64,000 bases of DNA from Pseudomonas sp. PDM18 (GCF_014852585.1 NZ_JACVBX010000006.1:124001-188000), one strand, 5' to 3'. Shown: positions 8,987 to 18,424, counted from the first letter of the stretch. Made by a program: numbers and translations. The notes: generated from the sequence alone by a model not told the origin.

Positions 8987-10248
8987 AAAACCTACTGATC
9001 CCCTGCGCACTGGCGCTTGCCTGCGTCCAGGCCCACGCTGCTGACTGGTCGCTGTTGTCACGCAACTACTTCCTCGACAACGACTACCGCAGCCCCGGCC
9101 CCAACGGCCAGAGCCTACGCCGTGAATGGGCGCAGGGCTTTATCGGCAAGTTCAGCAGCGACATCACACCCGGCACCATCGGCCTGGGCGTCGATGCACA
9201 TGCCTTCCTCGGGCTGAAGCTCGACGGCGGGCGCGGCCACGCCGGTACCGGCCTGCTGCCGCTGGACAGCGACGGCCGCAGCGAGAGCGAGTACTCCGAC
9301 GCCGGCGCGGCGCTGCGCCTAGTGCATGAAAAGACGTCCCTGGCCTGGGGCGAGATGGAAGTGGAAACCCCGGTATTCGACACCGGCGACAAACGCCTGC
9401 AGCCCGAGTACGCCACCGGCTGGTTCCTCGACGATCGCAGCCTGCCCAACCTGCGCCTGCAAGCCGGGCGCTTCACCGCCTTCAAGAACCAGGACTCCAG
9501 CTCCAGCCACGGCGAGTTCGAAGGCTACGGCGCCAGTACCCGCTTCGGCGGCCTGAGCCTGGCCGGCGCCACCTGGAGCGCACCCGATGCCACCTGGGGC
9601 GGCGCGCTCTACGCCAGCCAGCTGGACGATGTCTGGCGCCAGGCCTACGCGAACCTCAACGGCCATTTCGGGCGCTGGTCGGTGGACGCCAACCTGTACA
9701 AGACCGGCGATACCGGCAGCGCCCGCGCAGGCGAGATCGATACCCTGGCCTGGAGCCTGCTGGGCAAGGTCGCCCTCGGCAGCCATGCGCTGAGCCTCGC
9801 CTACCAGAAGATCGACGGCGACACGCCCTTCGACTTCGTCGGCGGCGACTCCATCTACCTCGCCAACTCGATCAAGTACGCCGACTTCAACGGCCCCGGC
9901 GAGCACTCCTGGCAGGCGCGCTACCAGTGGGATGGCGCCAGCGCCGGGCTCGCCGGCTTTACCCTCTCCGCGCGATACGTGCGCGGCAGCGGCATCGATG
10001 GCACCCACGCACCGTGTGGCGGCGCCTACAACCCCATGGAGGGCGGCGCCTGCCAGCCCGCCTATGACGACGGCGGGCGCCACTGGGAGCGCGATCTCGA
10101 CGTGCGCTACGTGGTGCAGTCCGGTCCGGCCAAGAACCTGGCGCTGAGCTTCGCGCAGGTCTCGCACCGCGCCAACGACGCCCAGGGCGGCGCGGATATC
10201 GACCGCATCTACGTGATCGTGGAATACCCGCTCAAGGGCATGTTCTGA
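8983..10248 (+). CDS. OprD-family outer-membrane porin
   Basis: 421-aa OprD/OpdK-type porin, a substrate-specific 18-strand beta-barrel of Pseudomonas. A signal peptide (LLIPCALALACVQAHA/AD) is followed by the family's SRNYFLDNDYR start and REWAQGFIGKFSS. The C-terminus ends in a strand closing with Phe (IYVIVEYPLKGMF), as expected for Bam-dependent insertion. It overlaps doxX by 4 bases and is in line with the isochorismatase-fold hydrolase, so it probably imports that enzyme's substrate (inference). Confidence 0.95.
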   Translation: MKNLLIPCALALACVQAHAADWSLLSRNYFLDNDYRSPGPNGQSLRREWAQGFIGKFSSDITPGTIGLGVDAHAFLGLKLDGGRGHAGTGLLPLDSDGRSESEYSDAGAALRLVHEKTSLAWGEMEVETPVFDTGDKRLQPEYATGWFLDDRSLPNLRLQAGRFTAFKNQDSSSSHGEFEGYGASTRFGGLSLAGATWSAPDATWGGALYASQLDDVWRQAYANLNGHFGRWSVDANLYKTGDTGSARAGEIDTLAWSLLGKVALGSHALSLAYQKIDGDTPFDFVGGDSIYLANSIKYADFNGPGEHSWQARYQWDGASAGLAGFTLSARYVRGSGIDGTHAPCGGAYNPMEGGACQPAYDDGGRHWERDLDVRYVVQSGPAKNLALSFAQVSHRANDAQGGADIDRIYVIVEYPLKGMF

Positions 10249-10300
10249 ACCGAGCCGACAGACATCCGGACCTGCATAAAGGCCGACGCGCCGGGAGGGA

Positions 10301-11509
10301 TCAGCCACGCGCCGGCTCACCGGTGTTGGGCGCCACCTTGAACAGCAGCGCCGTTTCCATCAGCAGGGCCAGCACGATGGCTCCCGCCGCTACCGCGAAG
10401 AGCAGCGCGTAATGACCGTGGCTTGCACTGAACAGCGCCGAGTAGGCGTAACCGGCGATGGCCTGGAAGCTGGCGAAGGACACTGTCGCGCGGCTCCAGG
10501 TGGCATTCTGCGCGGCGTGACCGGGCACCAGTTGATGCACCCGCGCCAGTGCCAGCGGCACGATGCCCGGCGGGAATGAGCCGATCACCACGCTCGCCAC
10601 GCCCAGCAGGCGCAGGTCGCCGGTTTCCAGCAGCAGGACGAGGGCGATTAATTGCGCCGTCAGCACCAGCCGAATCGCCGCCCGCGCGCCCAGATGATCG
10701 GCAAGGAAGCCATAGACCACCGGCCCGACGATGGCGCCGACGCCGTAGAGCGTCCAGATCAGCGCGCCGCCGTGGGTGCCGGCGCCGAGGCCTCGCGCCA
10801 CGTAATCCACCAGGAACATCATCGGCGCCACCAGCGCGGCGGCCATCAGCGCGTACTGCGCGAACAGCACGTAGATGCCTGCCGAGGCGCGTGGCCCTTC
10901 GACATTGTGCGCCTGGGCATGAGCCTGTTCCTGCGGCCAGCCGAACCAGCTGCTCAAGCTGAGCGACAGGGCCAGCGCGCCAAGGCCGAGCCAGGTCGGT
11001 ACGAGCCCCAGGGCCAGCAACAGTGGCACCAGGGTGCCGGACGCAGCGATGCCCAGACCGATGCCGAGGAAGATCGCCCCGCTTGCCAGCCCACGCCGAT
11101 TGGCCGCCACGTGCGGGAGAATGGTGCTGGCGGCCAGCACCATGATCACCCCGCCGGAAATCCCCGAGACCAGGCGCCAGAAGAAGAACCACGCCTGGTT
11201 CAGTGGCCAGGCACAGGCGAAGAACGACAGCGTGACCAGCAGCATCATGCCGCGCAGTACCAGCGTGCTCGACCAGCGCGCTGCCAATGGACGCCCGGCC
11301 AGCGCGCCGACGAGATAGCCGGCAAGATTGGCGGCGCCCAGGTAGACCACGGCGGATGCCGAGAACCAGTGCGCCTCGATCAGCGCCGGGATCAGCGGCG
11401 TGTAGGCGAAACGCGCCAGGCCGATGCCGACCAGGCTGGCGCAGAGGCCCGCCCAGATCGGCATCCAGAGGGAGCCTCGGCTGGCGAGGCGGGACGCATC
11501 GGTATTCAT
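10301..11509 (-). CDS. YbfB/YjiJ-type MFS transporter
   Basis: 402-aa major facilitator with about 12 hydrophobic segments. The N-terminus (WAGLCASLVGIGLARFAYTPLIPALIEA) is typical of the YbfB/YjiJ group, with the second half starting near FAQYALMAAALVAPMMFLVDYVARG. Inner membrane; substrate unknown. It is divergent from the LysR gene at 11641 across 131 bases, so that regulator is the likely controller. It converges on the OprD gene with 52 bases between and no clear terminator. Confidence 0.92.
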   Translation of the reverse strand: MNTDASRLASRGSLWMPIWAGLCASLVGIGLARFAYTPLIPALIEAHWFSASAVVYLGAANLAGYLVGALAGRPLAARWSSTLVLRGMMLLVTLSFFACAWPLNQAWFFFWRLVSGISGGVIMVLAASTILPHVAANRRGLASGAIFLGIGLGIAASGTLVPLLLALGLVPTWLGLGALALSLSLSSWFGWPQEQAHAQAHNVEGPRASAGIYVLFAQYALMAAALVAPMMFLVDYVARGLGAGTHGGALIWTLYGVGAIVGPVVYGFLADHLGARAAIRLVLTAQLIALVLLLETGDLRLLGVASVVIGSFPPGIVPLALARVHQLVPGHAAQNATWSRATVSFASFQAIAGYAYSALFSASHGHYALLFAVAAGAIVLALLMETALLFKVAPNTGEPARG

Positions 11510-11611
11510 GACAACCCCTATCGCGCCGTCAGGGCGGCGCCGTTGAGTAGTGATGGGGGGATCATAAAGTTACGCGAAGATGAAATAATGCAGCGAGTTT
11601 TCACAGCAGCA

Positions 11612-11625
11612 ATGCATTTCTGCAT
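11612..11625. promoter_or_regulatory. Dyad ATGCA-TTTC-TGCAT in LysR/MFS intergenic region
   Basis: A perfect 5-base dyad (11612-11616 / 11621-11625) sits 15 bases before the LysR start in the divergent MFS/lysR gap. LysR regulators usually bind a short dyad in their shared promoter region, so this is a candidate autoregulatory site. Confidence 0.4.
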
Positions 11626-11640
11626 CACAAGGATTTCGCC

Positions 11641-12522
11641 ATGATGAACTGGGACGATGCCCGGGTGTTCCTCGCCTTGTGCCGCGAACAGACCTTGCGC
11701 GGCGCCGCCCGCGTGCTCGCGGTGGACCAGGCGACGGTCGGCCGGCGCCTGGCATCGCTGGAGCGCTCACTGGAGGCGACGCTGTTCCTGCGCACCTCGG
11801 TCGGCTACAGCCTGACCGCTGCCGGGGAGATCGCCCTTGCCGCGGCGCAGGCCATGGAGTCATCCGCCGCCGAGCTGCAACGGCAGATCCTCGGCATGGA
11901 CGACCGTATGAGTGGCGTGGTGCGGGTCACCACCACCGACTCCTTCGCCGCCGATTTCGTCATCCCCGCGGTCGCCGCCTTGCACCGCGAGGAACCGGGC
12001 GTCGAAGTGCAACTGCAAACCTCCACGCACATGCTCAACCTGAGCAAGCGCGAGGCCGACATCGCCGTACGTACCCATCAGCCGGAGAACCCCGACCTGA
12101 TCGTGCGGCGTCTGGCTCGCTGGGGCAGCGGGCTGTTCGCTTCCGCGCAGTATGTCGAGGAGCGCGGAATTCCCGAGCCGGGAACCGCCTTCGCCGGGCA
12201 CGACCTGGTGGTCTATCAGCCGTACATAGACGCGGGCAAGGAAGTGTTCCTCGCCTCCGAGCCGACCATCCACGGGCGCATCGCCATGACCTGCACTTCC
12301 GGCTTCATGGTTCGCCGCGCGCTGGTCGCCGGACTCGGTGTGGGGGAGTTGCCGCTACCGCTGGGCGAGGCGGACGGGCTGGTCCGACTGTGGCCGGAAC
12401 GCCCGCCCCTGCCGTACGACGTTTGGCTGGTGACCCACAAGGACGTGCGCCATACAGCGCGGGTGCGGGCAGTGATCGACGCCATCGCGCGGGCGTTTGC
12501 CGCAGCAACCGGGAGTGCATGA
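11641..12522 (+). CDS. LysR-family transcriptional regulator
   Basis: 293-aa LysR regulator. The N-terminal winged helix-turn-helix (WDDARVFLALCREQTLRGAA; VLAVDQATVGRRLASLERSL) is followed by the co-inducer domain (GVVRVTTTDSFAADFVIPAV; DIAVRTHQPENPDLIVRRL). The motif TVGRRLASLE places it in the subgroup often linked to neighbouring exporter genes. ATG at 11641 overlaps no other gene. It is divergent from the MFS transporter, its likely target. Inducer unknown. Confidence 0.94.
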   Translation: MMNWDDARVFLALCREQTLRGAARVLAVDQATVGRRLASLERSLEATLFLRTSVGYSLTAAGEIALAAAQAMESSAAELQRQILGMDDRMSGVVRVTTTDSFAADFVIPAVAALHREEPGVEVQLQTSTHMLNLSKREADIAVRTHQPENPDLIVRRLARWGSGLFASAQYVEERGIPEPGTAFAGHDLVVYQPYIDAGKEVFLASEPTIHGRIAMTCTSGFMVRRALVAGLGVGELPLPLGEADGLVRLWPERPPLPYDVWLVTHKDVRHTARVRAVIDAIARAFAAATGSA

Positions 12523-12558
12523 AGGCTCGCTCCTACAGGCTCGTGCCTGCGCCTGGCG

Positions 12559-13551
12559 TCACTGAATGAACGGCACCTTGTCCGCACGCTGGTAAGGCCC
12601 GTACACAGCGGGTGCCCAGTTGAACGCCTTGCCGTCGCGGGTGACATGGCCAATGCCGGGGAACGGCAGGTGCGCGGCAGCGACCCAGGCACCGTTTTTC
12701 GCCAACGAACTGAACTCGGCGTCGCGCGCCTTCACCGCCTGCTTCGGGTCGGTGTCGAAGCGGATCGCGACTTCCGGATGGGCGAACTGCACCGCGACGT
12801 TATGGATCAGATCGCCGATGAAGACAATCGCCGCGCCGTTGGATTCGAAGCGGTAGCTGGTGCTGCCCGGCGTATGGCCGCTGGTGGCCTCGGTCTTCAG
12901 TTCCGGCAGTGGCGATGCAGGCGGCACAAAGGTCTGCAGGCGGTGGGCGGCGCGGTACGGCGCCAGCGAATGCTGTGCCACTTCGAAGAACTCGCGAGCC
13001 TTTTCCGGCGCCTGGTCGCGGCGATGCTCATCCAGCCAGTAGTCCGCCTCGGCCCGCGCCGCATAAACAGTGGCGTTGGCGAACAGCGCCTTGCCCTGCC
13101 CGTCCACCAGTCCACAGACGTGGTCCAGGTGCATGTGGGTGAGCAGGACGCTGTCCACCTGCTCAGGCGCATATCCCGCCGCCTTCATGTTCTCCAGCAG
13201 GTGCCCGGCGGTACCGCCGATGCACTGGCCGGCGCCGCTGTCCACCAGCACCAGGTGCTTGCCGGTGTTGACCAGGAAGGCATTGAAATTGGTCTGCACG
13301 CGCTCGCCACTCATGGCGTTGCGTGCCAGCAGCGCGCGGATGCGTTCGCGGCTCAGGCCCTGCAGCAACCCCGGAGACAGGTCGTTGTAGCCGTCGTAGA
13401 GCGCGGTGACTTCATACTCGCCTACCGCCAGGCGGAAATAGCCCGGCGCCTGGGTTTTCAGCGGCGCCGGCGGCTCGGCACAGGCAAAGGTGGAGACCAG
13501 CAGTGCGCTGGCCAGGAGCGGGAAGCAGTGGTTGCTGCGGGATGCCGGCAT
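12559..13551 (-). CDS. Exported metallo-beta-lactamase-fold hydrolase
   Basis: 330-aa MBL-fold protein. The metal-binding motif HMHLDH is at residues 139-144, with further ligands expected at SGHTPGS and IGDLIHN. A signal peptide (CFPLLASALLVSTFACA/EP) points to the periplasm. The start at ATG 13551 has AAGGAGG 8 bases upstream; longer upstream frames lack such a site. Related proteins include quorum-quenching lactonases and other hydrolases; the substrate cannot be assigned and there is no sign of true beta-lactamase specificity. It converges on the LysR gene with 36 bases between. Confidence 0.9.
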   Translation of the reverse strand: MPASRSNHCFPLLASALLVSTFACAEPPAPLKTQAPGYFRLAVGEYEVTALYDGYNDLSPGLLQGLSRERIRALLARNAMSGERVQTNFNAFLVNTGKHLVLVDSGAGQCIGGTAGHLLENMKAAGYAPEQVDSVLLTHMHLDHVCGLVDGQGKALFANATVYAARAEADYWLDEHRRDQAPEKAREFFEVAQHSLAPYRAAHRLQTFVPPASPLPELKTEATSGHTPGSTSYRFESNGAAIVFIGDLIHNVAVQFAHPEVAIRFDTDPKQAVKARDAEFSSLAKNGAWVAAAHLPFPGIGHVTRDGKAFNWAPAVYGPYQRADKVPFIQ

Positions 13552-13718
13552 GGTCGGCGCCTCCTTGGGAAATGGTGGCGTCATGCTGCCCTGCGTTGGT
13601 CGGGCGGTTATTGGACGTCTGTGCCGCAAGCGCTCGGCGCAAGGGATCACTGCAGGAGCGCCTTGCGCGCCGGCTGACGCCGAGGTCGCAGTCTTCGACG
13701 AACGCCCCCTCTCCGCTT

Positions 13719-13764
13719 GAGGAGCGGGGCGCACAACCAGTTCGTTGTGCGCATACGGCTCCTC
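13719..13764. repeat. Palindromic element between MBL-fold and LysR genes
   Basis: GCGCACAAC (13729-13737) pairs with GTTGTGCGC (13744-13752) over a 6-base loop. Outer arms GAGGAGC (13719-13725) and GCTCCTC (13758-13764) also match. It lies in the 268-base gap that must hold the MBL gene promoter. It could be a REP-type element or the terminator region of the upstream transcript. Confidence 0.5.
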
Positions 13765-13819
13765 CTGCAACCGCTGAATCCATACGAATAACACGTCGCA
13801 CAAAGTCGATGTGCGCCGC

Positions 13820-14731
13820 TTAGGGCACCGGCGCGCTCATGTACTCGACCATCCGCTCGCGCAGCCAGCGCTCGGCCGGGTCGTTGTCGTGGGCGGCGCT
13901 CCACACCAGCGAGAGCTCGGCCGGCTTGATCTCCAGCGGCGGGTCCTCGGCACGCAGGCAGCTGTCTTCGACCAGCGCGCAGGCCGCGTAATCGGGGACG
14001 GTGGCGATCATCTCGGTGTTGCGCAGCAGAGCGCGCAGGCTACCGAACTGCGGCACGGCCAACACCACGCGACGGCGGCGGTCGATGCGCTCCAGGTCCA
14101 GGTCGATGGCGCCGTTCAGGTCGCCGGAGAAGGACACCATCACATGCGGCCGCGAGCAGTATTCGTCGAGTGTCAGCGGACCGGGGCGGTCGTCGCCGCG
14201 CAGCACCTTCACACCGATATCACGCAGCTTGCGGCGCTTGGCGTTGGCCGGCAGGTCGGTGGTGTAGCTGACCCCGGCGGTGATCTCGCCGGAGGACAGC
14301 AGCGCCGGCATCAGCAGGAAGTTGGCGCGGCGCACCACCACGGTGATGTTCGGAGCCTCCTGCTGCAGGCGCGCCAGCAGCGCGGGGAACAGGCCAAACT
14401 CGGCGTCGTCGGAAAGCCCCAGGCGGAAGATGTTGCAACTGCTCTCGGGCTCGAATGACTTCGCGCGGCTGACCGCGGCGGAGATCACGTCCATTGCCGG
14501 GCGCAGCTCTTCGAAGATGTGCAGCGCCCGGCTGGTGGGCTCCATGGCCCGGCCTGCGCGCACCAGCAGCGGGTCGTCGAACAGGTCGCGCAGGCGCGCC
14601 AATGCGGCGCTGACGGTGGACTGGGTGATGAACAGCTTCTCGCCGACGCGGGTGAGGTTCCGCTCCAGCATCAGGGATTCGAAGATCACCAGCAGGTTCA
14701 TGTCCAGGCGGCGCAGGTCGTTTCGGTTCAT
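13820..14731 (-). CDS. LysR-family regulator (NodD/NahR-like)
   Basis: 303-aa LysR protein. The N-terminus (MNRNDLRRLDMNLLVIFESLMLERNLTRVG; TQSTVSAALARLRDLFDDPLLVRAGRAMEPT) matches the NodD/NahR/LinR subgroup, whose members often control aromatic-compound catabolism. The co-inducer domain begins near NIFRLGLSDDAEFGLFPALL. I chose ATG 14731 because the family begins at RxDLRRLDLNLL; an upstream ATG-like start adds 14 unrelated residues. Divergent from the AraC-type gene at 14947. Target unknown. Confidence 0.93.
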   Translation of the reverse strand: MNRNDLRRLDMNLLVIFESLMLERNLTRVGEKLFITQSTVSAALARLRDLFDDPLLVRAGRAMEPTSRALHIFEELRPAMDVISAAVSRAKSFEPESSCNIFRLGLSDDAEFGLFPALLARLQQEAPNITVVVRRANFLLMPALLSSGEITAGVSYTTDLPANAKRRKLRDIGVKVLRGDDRPGPLTLDEYCSRPHVMVSFSGDLNGAIDLDLERIDRRRRVVLAVPQFGSLRALLRNTEMIATVPDYAACALVEDSCLRAEDPPLEIKPAELSLVWSAAHDNDPAERWLRERMVEYMSAPVP

Positions 14732-14872
14732 GGCTGGTCGCTCGGGGCAGTGGGAGTGGGCATCTTTGCACAAGACGAGGGCCGCGCCAGTCGATCATGA
14801 AACGGGGCGTTTTTCTTGGACGTGTGTGCTCATTCACCTGCCGTTTGGCTTAATCCGATTGAGCAACGGATC

Positions 14873-14892
14873 ACCTTGATTTACCTTGATTT
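14873..14892. promoter_or_regulatory. Perfect 10-bp tandem repeat ACCTTGATTT x2
   Basis: ACCTTGATTT occurs twice back to back (14873-14882 and 14883-14892), one helical turn apart, 55 bases before the AraC-type gene. AraC-family proteins commonly bind direct repeats near the -35 region, so this is a good candidate site for the adjacent regulator. Confidence 0.5.
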
Positions 14893-14946
14893 TTTTACAT
14901 TCCGAAGCGGCATTTCGGCCGCCGACAAAACCAGAAGAGAGACGCC

Positions 14947-15504
14947 ATGCCCGCACCTGCCCACCAGGTAGCGACCATGCTCGCCCCCCAGACCCACCGC
15001 CTGATCCTGCAGCTCATGGAGGAGCTGGAAAGCCAAGGCGACGGCCTCCACCAGGCCAGTCAGCGCCTTTGCCAACATCTGCTGGAACATTACCGGATGC
15101 CCGAGCCCAGCATCGATGGGGCGGAGACTGGCGAACGCCTCGCCCTCGCCCCCTGGCAGGAGCGCAAGGCCAAGGACATTCTCGCCGGCAGCCTGCTCAG
15201 CCGTCTGTACATCGCCGATGTCGCCGAGCAATGCGGCATGTCACGCAGCCACTTCTCTCGCGCCTTCAAACAGGCCACCGGGCTCGCGCCCCGGGAATGG
15301 GCGCTGCGCCTGCGCATCGACCGCGCCCGCGAGCTGTTGGCCAGTGACGACACGCCAATCTCCCAGGTCAGCCAGGAATGTGGCTTCGCCGACCAATCGC
15401 ACTTCTGCCGCAGCTTCCGCAAGCTGGTGGGCTGCACGCCGAACCGCTGGCGGCAGGCCAGTCGGGTGGGCGGGACGGATGAGATGGCGGCGAGCGTTTC
15501 ATAG
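14947..15504 (+). CDS. Short AraC-family transcriptional regulator
   Basis: 185-aa protein that is mostly the AraC DNA-binding domain. Two helix-turn-helix motifs (LYIADVAEQCGMSRSHFSRAFKQ and TPISQVSQECGFADQSHFCRSF) and the family signature ending FRKLVGCTPNRWR occupy residues ~80-170. Only ~75 residues precede them, so there is no full ligand-binding domain; it may respond to cell state through its own level. Divergent from the LysR gene across 215 bases. Confidence 0.9.
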   Translation: MPAPAHQVATMLAPQTHRLILQLMEELESQGDGLHQASQRLCQHLLEHYRMPEPSIDGAETGERLALAPWQERKAKDILAGSLLSRLYIADVAEQCGMSRSHFSRAFKQATGLAPREWALRLRIDRARELLASDDTPISQVSQECGFADQSHFCRSFRKLVGCTPNRWRQASRVGGTDEMAASVS

Positions 15505-15507
15505 AAC

Positions 15508-15545
15508 CGTAGGGCGGATAACGCTGGCGCATTATCCGCCCTACG
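15508..15545. repeat. Palindrome of the GTAGGGCGGATAAC family
   Basis: CGTAGGGCGGATAA (15508-15521) and TTATCCGCCCTACG (15532-15545) are perfect inverted arms around CGCTGGCGCA. The same unit occurs at 4856-4889. It begins three bases after the AraC-type stop codon and could also end that transcript. Confidence 0.75.
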
Positions 15546-15690
15546 ATCTCCGTAAAGAGTCCTACGTCGTTCAGGAAGCGTTCAGCCAGGAATCGAAGAA
15601 CTTTGAGGTATGACAGTTCCGGTGTAATCCCCGCGGTCTAGTCTGGGGGCAGTCCCACTTACCCAGCAGGCAGGAGCCGGGAGTCAGCGC

Positions 15691-18417
15691 ATGACTGCAC
15701 AGCAAACCACCGACGGCAAACCGCAAGGCACCGAACTCAAAAGCACCGACTGGTACCGCAAGAGCGTCGATCAGACTCTGGCCGATCTGCAGACCAGCGC
15801 GGAAGGCCTCTCCCCCGACGAAGCCGAGGCGCGGCTGTTGCGCTTCGGCCCCAACGCCTTGCCGGCCAAGGAGGTCGATCCGCTCTGGCTGCGCTTCGCG
15901 CGGCACTTCAACGACGTACTGATCTACATCCTCCTGGCCGCCGCCGTGGCCACCGCGCTGATGGGCCACTGGACCGACACTGTCGTCATCCTGCTGGTAG
16001 CGGTGATCAACGCCGGTATCGGCTTCTTCCAGGAGAACAAGGCGGAGAAATCCCTCGCCGCCCTGCGCGGCATGCTCAGCAGCACCGCCCACGTCGTGCG
16101 CAACGGCAAGAAGATCGAGATGGACGCCACCCAACTGGTGCCCGGTGACATAGTCATCCTGCGCCCCGGCGACAAGATTCCCGCCGACGTGCGCCTGTTC
16201 GACGTTCACCACCTGCAGGTCGAGGAATCCATGCTCACCGGTGAATCCCTCACCGTGGGCAAGCACTCCGACGCGCTCGACAAGGAAGCGCTGCTGGCCG
16301 ACCGCACCAACCTGGGTTTCTCCGGCACCAACGTCAGCGCCGGCAACGCGCGCGGCGTGGTGATCGAGACGGGCGCAGCTACGGAGCTTGGGCGCATCAA
16401 CAAGCTGATCGCCAACGTCGATGAGGGCGAGACTCCGCTGCTGCGGCAGATCGCCGAGCTGGGCAAGCGCATCTTCGGGCTGATCATCGGCATGATGGTG
16501 GTGCTCTTCATCATCGGTTTCTTCTGGCACGACTACCCCTTCGGCGAGCTGCTGCTGTCGCTGATCAGCCTGGCCGTCGCCTCTGTGCCCGAGGGCCTGC
16601 CGGCTATCGTCTCGATCATCCTGTCGCTGGGCGTGCAGCGCATGGCGCAGAACAAGGCGATCATCCGCAAGCTGCCCACCGTGGAAACCCTGGGCGCCAT
16701 GAGCGTGATCTGCTCGGACAAGACTGGCACCCTGACCATGAACGAGATGACCGTGAAGAGCGTGCTGCTCGCCAACGGCCTCTACGCGGTCGAGGGCCAA
16801 AGCTACGAGCCCAAGGGCCGCATCACCTTCGGCAGCACCAGCGACGAGCTGGATTGGTCGCAGCACGCCGCACTGGAGTCCTTCATCCGCGCCGTGGACA
16901 TCTGCAACGACAGCAGCCTGCAACTGGGCGATGAGGGCCGCTGGGGCGTGGTCGGCGGCCCCACCGAGGGCGCGCTGAAGGTCCTGGCGCGCAAGGCGAA
17001 CCTGCCGGAAATCGAATTCCAGAAGTTCGGCAAGATTCCCTTCGACTCCGCCTACAAGTACATGGCGCGGCGCTGCGACGTCGCCGGGCAGAGCCTGGTC
17101 TACCTCAAGGGCGCACCCGACGTGCTGCTGCGCATGTGCCAGCAACAGCTCGGCGCCAGCGGCGTGGAGCCGCTGGACCGCGAGTACTGGGAGCGCGAGA
17201 TGAGCTTCATCGCCGGGCAGGGCCTGCGCATGCTCGCCGCCGCCTACAAGCCGGTGCAGCCCGATGACGGCGTGATCGACCACGAGGACGTGCAGGACGG
17301 CATGATCTTCCTTGGCGTCGCCGGCCTGCTCGACCCGCCGCGCCCGGAGGCCATCGAGGCCATCGCGCTGTGCAAGCGCGCCGGCATCCAGGTGAAGATG
17401 ATCACCGGCGACCACCCGGATACCGCCGTGGCCATCGCCGGCATGCTCGGCATGGGCAACGACCTGCGCGCCATGACCGGCCAGGAGCTGGAGCAGGCCG
17501 ATGACTCGCAACTGAAAGCCCTCGCCATGCAGTACTCGGTGTTCGCCCGCACCAGCCCCGAACACAAACTGCGCCTGGTGCGCGCGCTGCAGGCCAACGA
17601 GGAAGTGGTCGGCATGACCGGCGATGGGGTCAACGACGCCCCGGCGCTGAAGCAGGCCGACGTCGGCATCGCCATGGGCATCAAGGGCACCGAGGTAACC
17701 AAGGAAGCCGCCGACATGGTGCTCACCGACGATAACTTCTCCACCATCGCCGGCGCCGTGCGCGAGGGCCGGCGCGTGTACGACAACCTGAAGAAGACCG
17801 TGCTGTTCATCCTGCCGACCAACATGGCCCAGGGCCTGCTGATCGTCATGGCGATTCTCGCCGGCGCGGTGATCCCGCTGGCGCCGCTGCAGATCCTCTG
17901 GATGAACATGGCGACCTCCACCACCCTGTCCTTCGCCCTGGCCTTCGAGCCTGGCGAGCCGGGGATGATGCGCCGACCGCCGCGCAATGCGAAGGAGTCA
18001 ATCCTCAACGGTTTCGCGGTCTGGCGGGTGCTCTACGTTGGTGGCCTGCTCACCGCCGCGGCCTTCCTGCTGGAAGCCTGGATGGTCAGCAACGGCCAGG
18101 ACACCGACCATATCCGCACCATGATCCTGCACACCCTGGTCACCGCGCAGTGGGCGTACCTGTTCAACTGCCGCCTGCAGGAGGAGTTCTCGCTGAACCT
18201 GGCGCTGCTACGTAATGGCGCACTGCTCACCGTGACCCTGGCGCTGATCCTGCTGCAGTGCTTCGTGATCTACGTGCCCTTCATGCAGACTGCCTTCCAT
18301 ACCGTCGCCCTGCCCTTCAGCGGCTGGCTGATCTCGCTCGGTATAGGTATTGCGGTGTTCTTCGCGGTGGAACTTGAGAAGCTGGTGATCCGTCGCTGGA
18401 AGGCTTCGCGGCGGTAG
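15691..18417 (+). CDS. P-type II cation-transporting ATPase
   Basis: 908-aa inner-membrane P-type ATPase of the Ca2+/Na+,K+-like (type II) group. In order: an N-terminal cation ATPase domain (SPDEAEARLLRFGPNALP), TGES at residues 183-186 in the actuator domain, the helix-4 motif SVPEGLPAIVSI typical of Ca2+ pumps, the phosphorylated Asp343 in DKTGTLT, and TGDGVNDAP from 643. A C-terminal cluster of six hydrophobic helices closes the protein. Length fits the family. PEGLPA favours Ca2+ or another hard cation, but the ion is not certain. ATG at 15691 follows GGAGCC. It stands alone, with strong hairpins downstream. Confidence 0.95.
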   Translation: MTAQQTTDGKPQGTELKSTDWYRKSVDQTLADLQTSAEGLSPDEAEARLLRFGPNALPAKEVDPLWLRFARHFNDVLIYILLAAAVATALMGHWTDTVVILLVAVINAGIGFFQENKAEKSLAALRGMLSSTAHVVRNGKKIEMDATQLVPGDIVILRPGDKIPADVRLFDVHHLQVEESMLTGESLTVGKHSDALDKEALLADRTNLGFSGTNVSAGNARGVVIETGAATELGRINKLIANVDEGETPLLRQIAELGKRIFGLIIGMMVVLFIIGFFWHDYPFGELLLSLISLAVASVPEGLPAIVSIILSLGVQRMAQNKAIIRKLPTVETLGAMSVICSDKTGTLTMNEMTVKSVLLANGLYAVEGQSYEPKGRITFGSTSDELDWSQHAALESFIRAVDICNDSSLQLGDEGRWGVVGGPTEGALKVLARKANLPEIEFQKFGKIPFDSAYKYMARRCDVAGQSLVYLKGAPDVLLRMCQQQLGASGVEPLDREYWEREMSFIAGQGLRMLAAAYKPVQPDDGVIDHEDVQDGMIFLGVAGLLDPPRPEAIEAIALCKRAGIQVKMITGDHPDTAVAIAGMLGMGNDLRAMTGQELEQADDSQLKALAMQYSVFARTSPEHKLRLVRALQANEEVVGMTGDGVNDAPALKQADVGIAMGIKGTEVTKEAADMVLTDDNFSTIAGAVREGRRVYDNLKKTVLFILPTNMAQGLLIVMAILAGAVIPLAPLQILWMNMATSTTLSFALAFEPGEPGMMRRPPRNAKESILNGFAVWRVLYVGGLLTAAAFLLEAWMVSNGQDTDHIRTMILHTLVTAQWAYLFNCRLQEEFSLNLALLRNGALLTVTLALILLQCFVIYVPFMQTAFHTVALPFSGWLISLGIGIAVFFAVELEKLVIRRWKASRR

Positions 18418-18424
18418 ACCGGAG

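Noticed and set aside
15571..17565. 664-codon minus-strand frame over the P-type ATPase
   Set aside because: Antisense to a gene with all P-type motifs; no ribosome site or domain.
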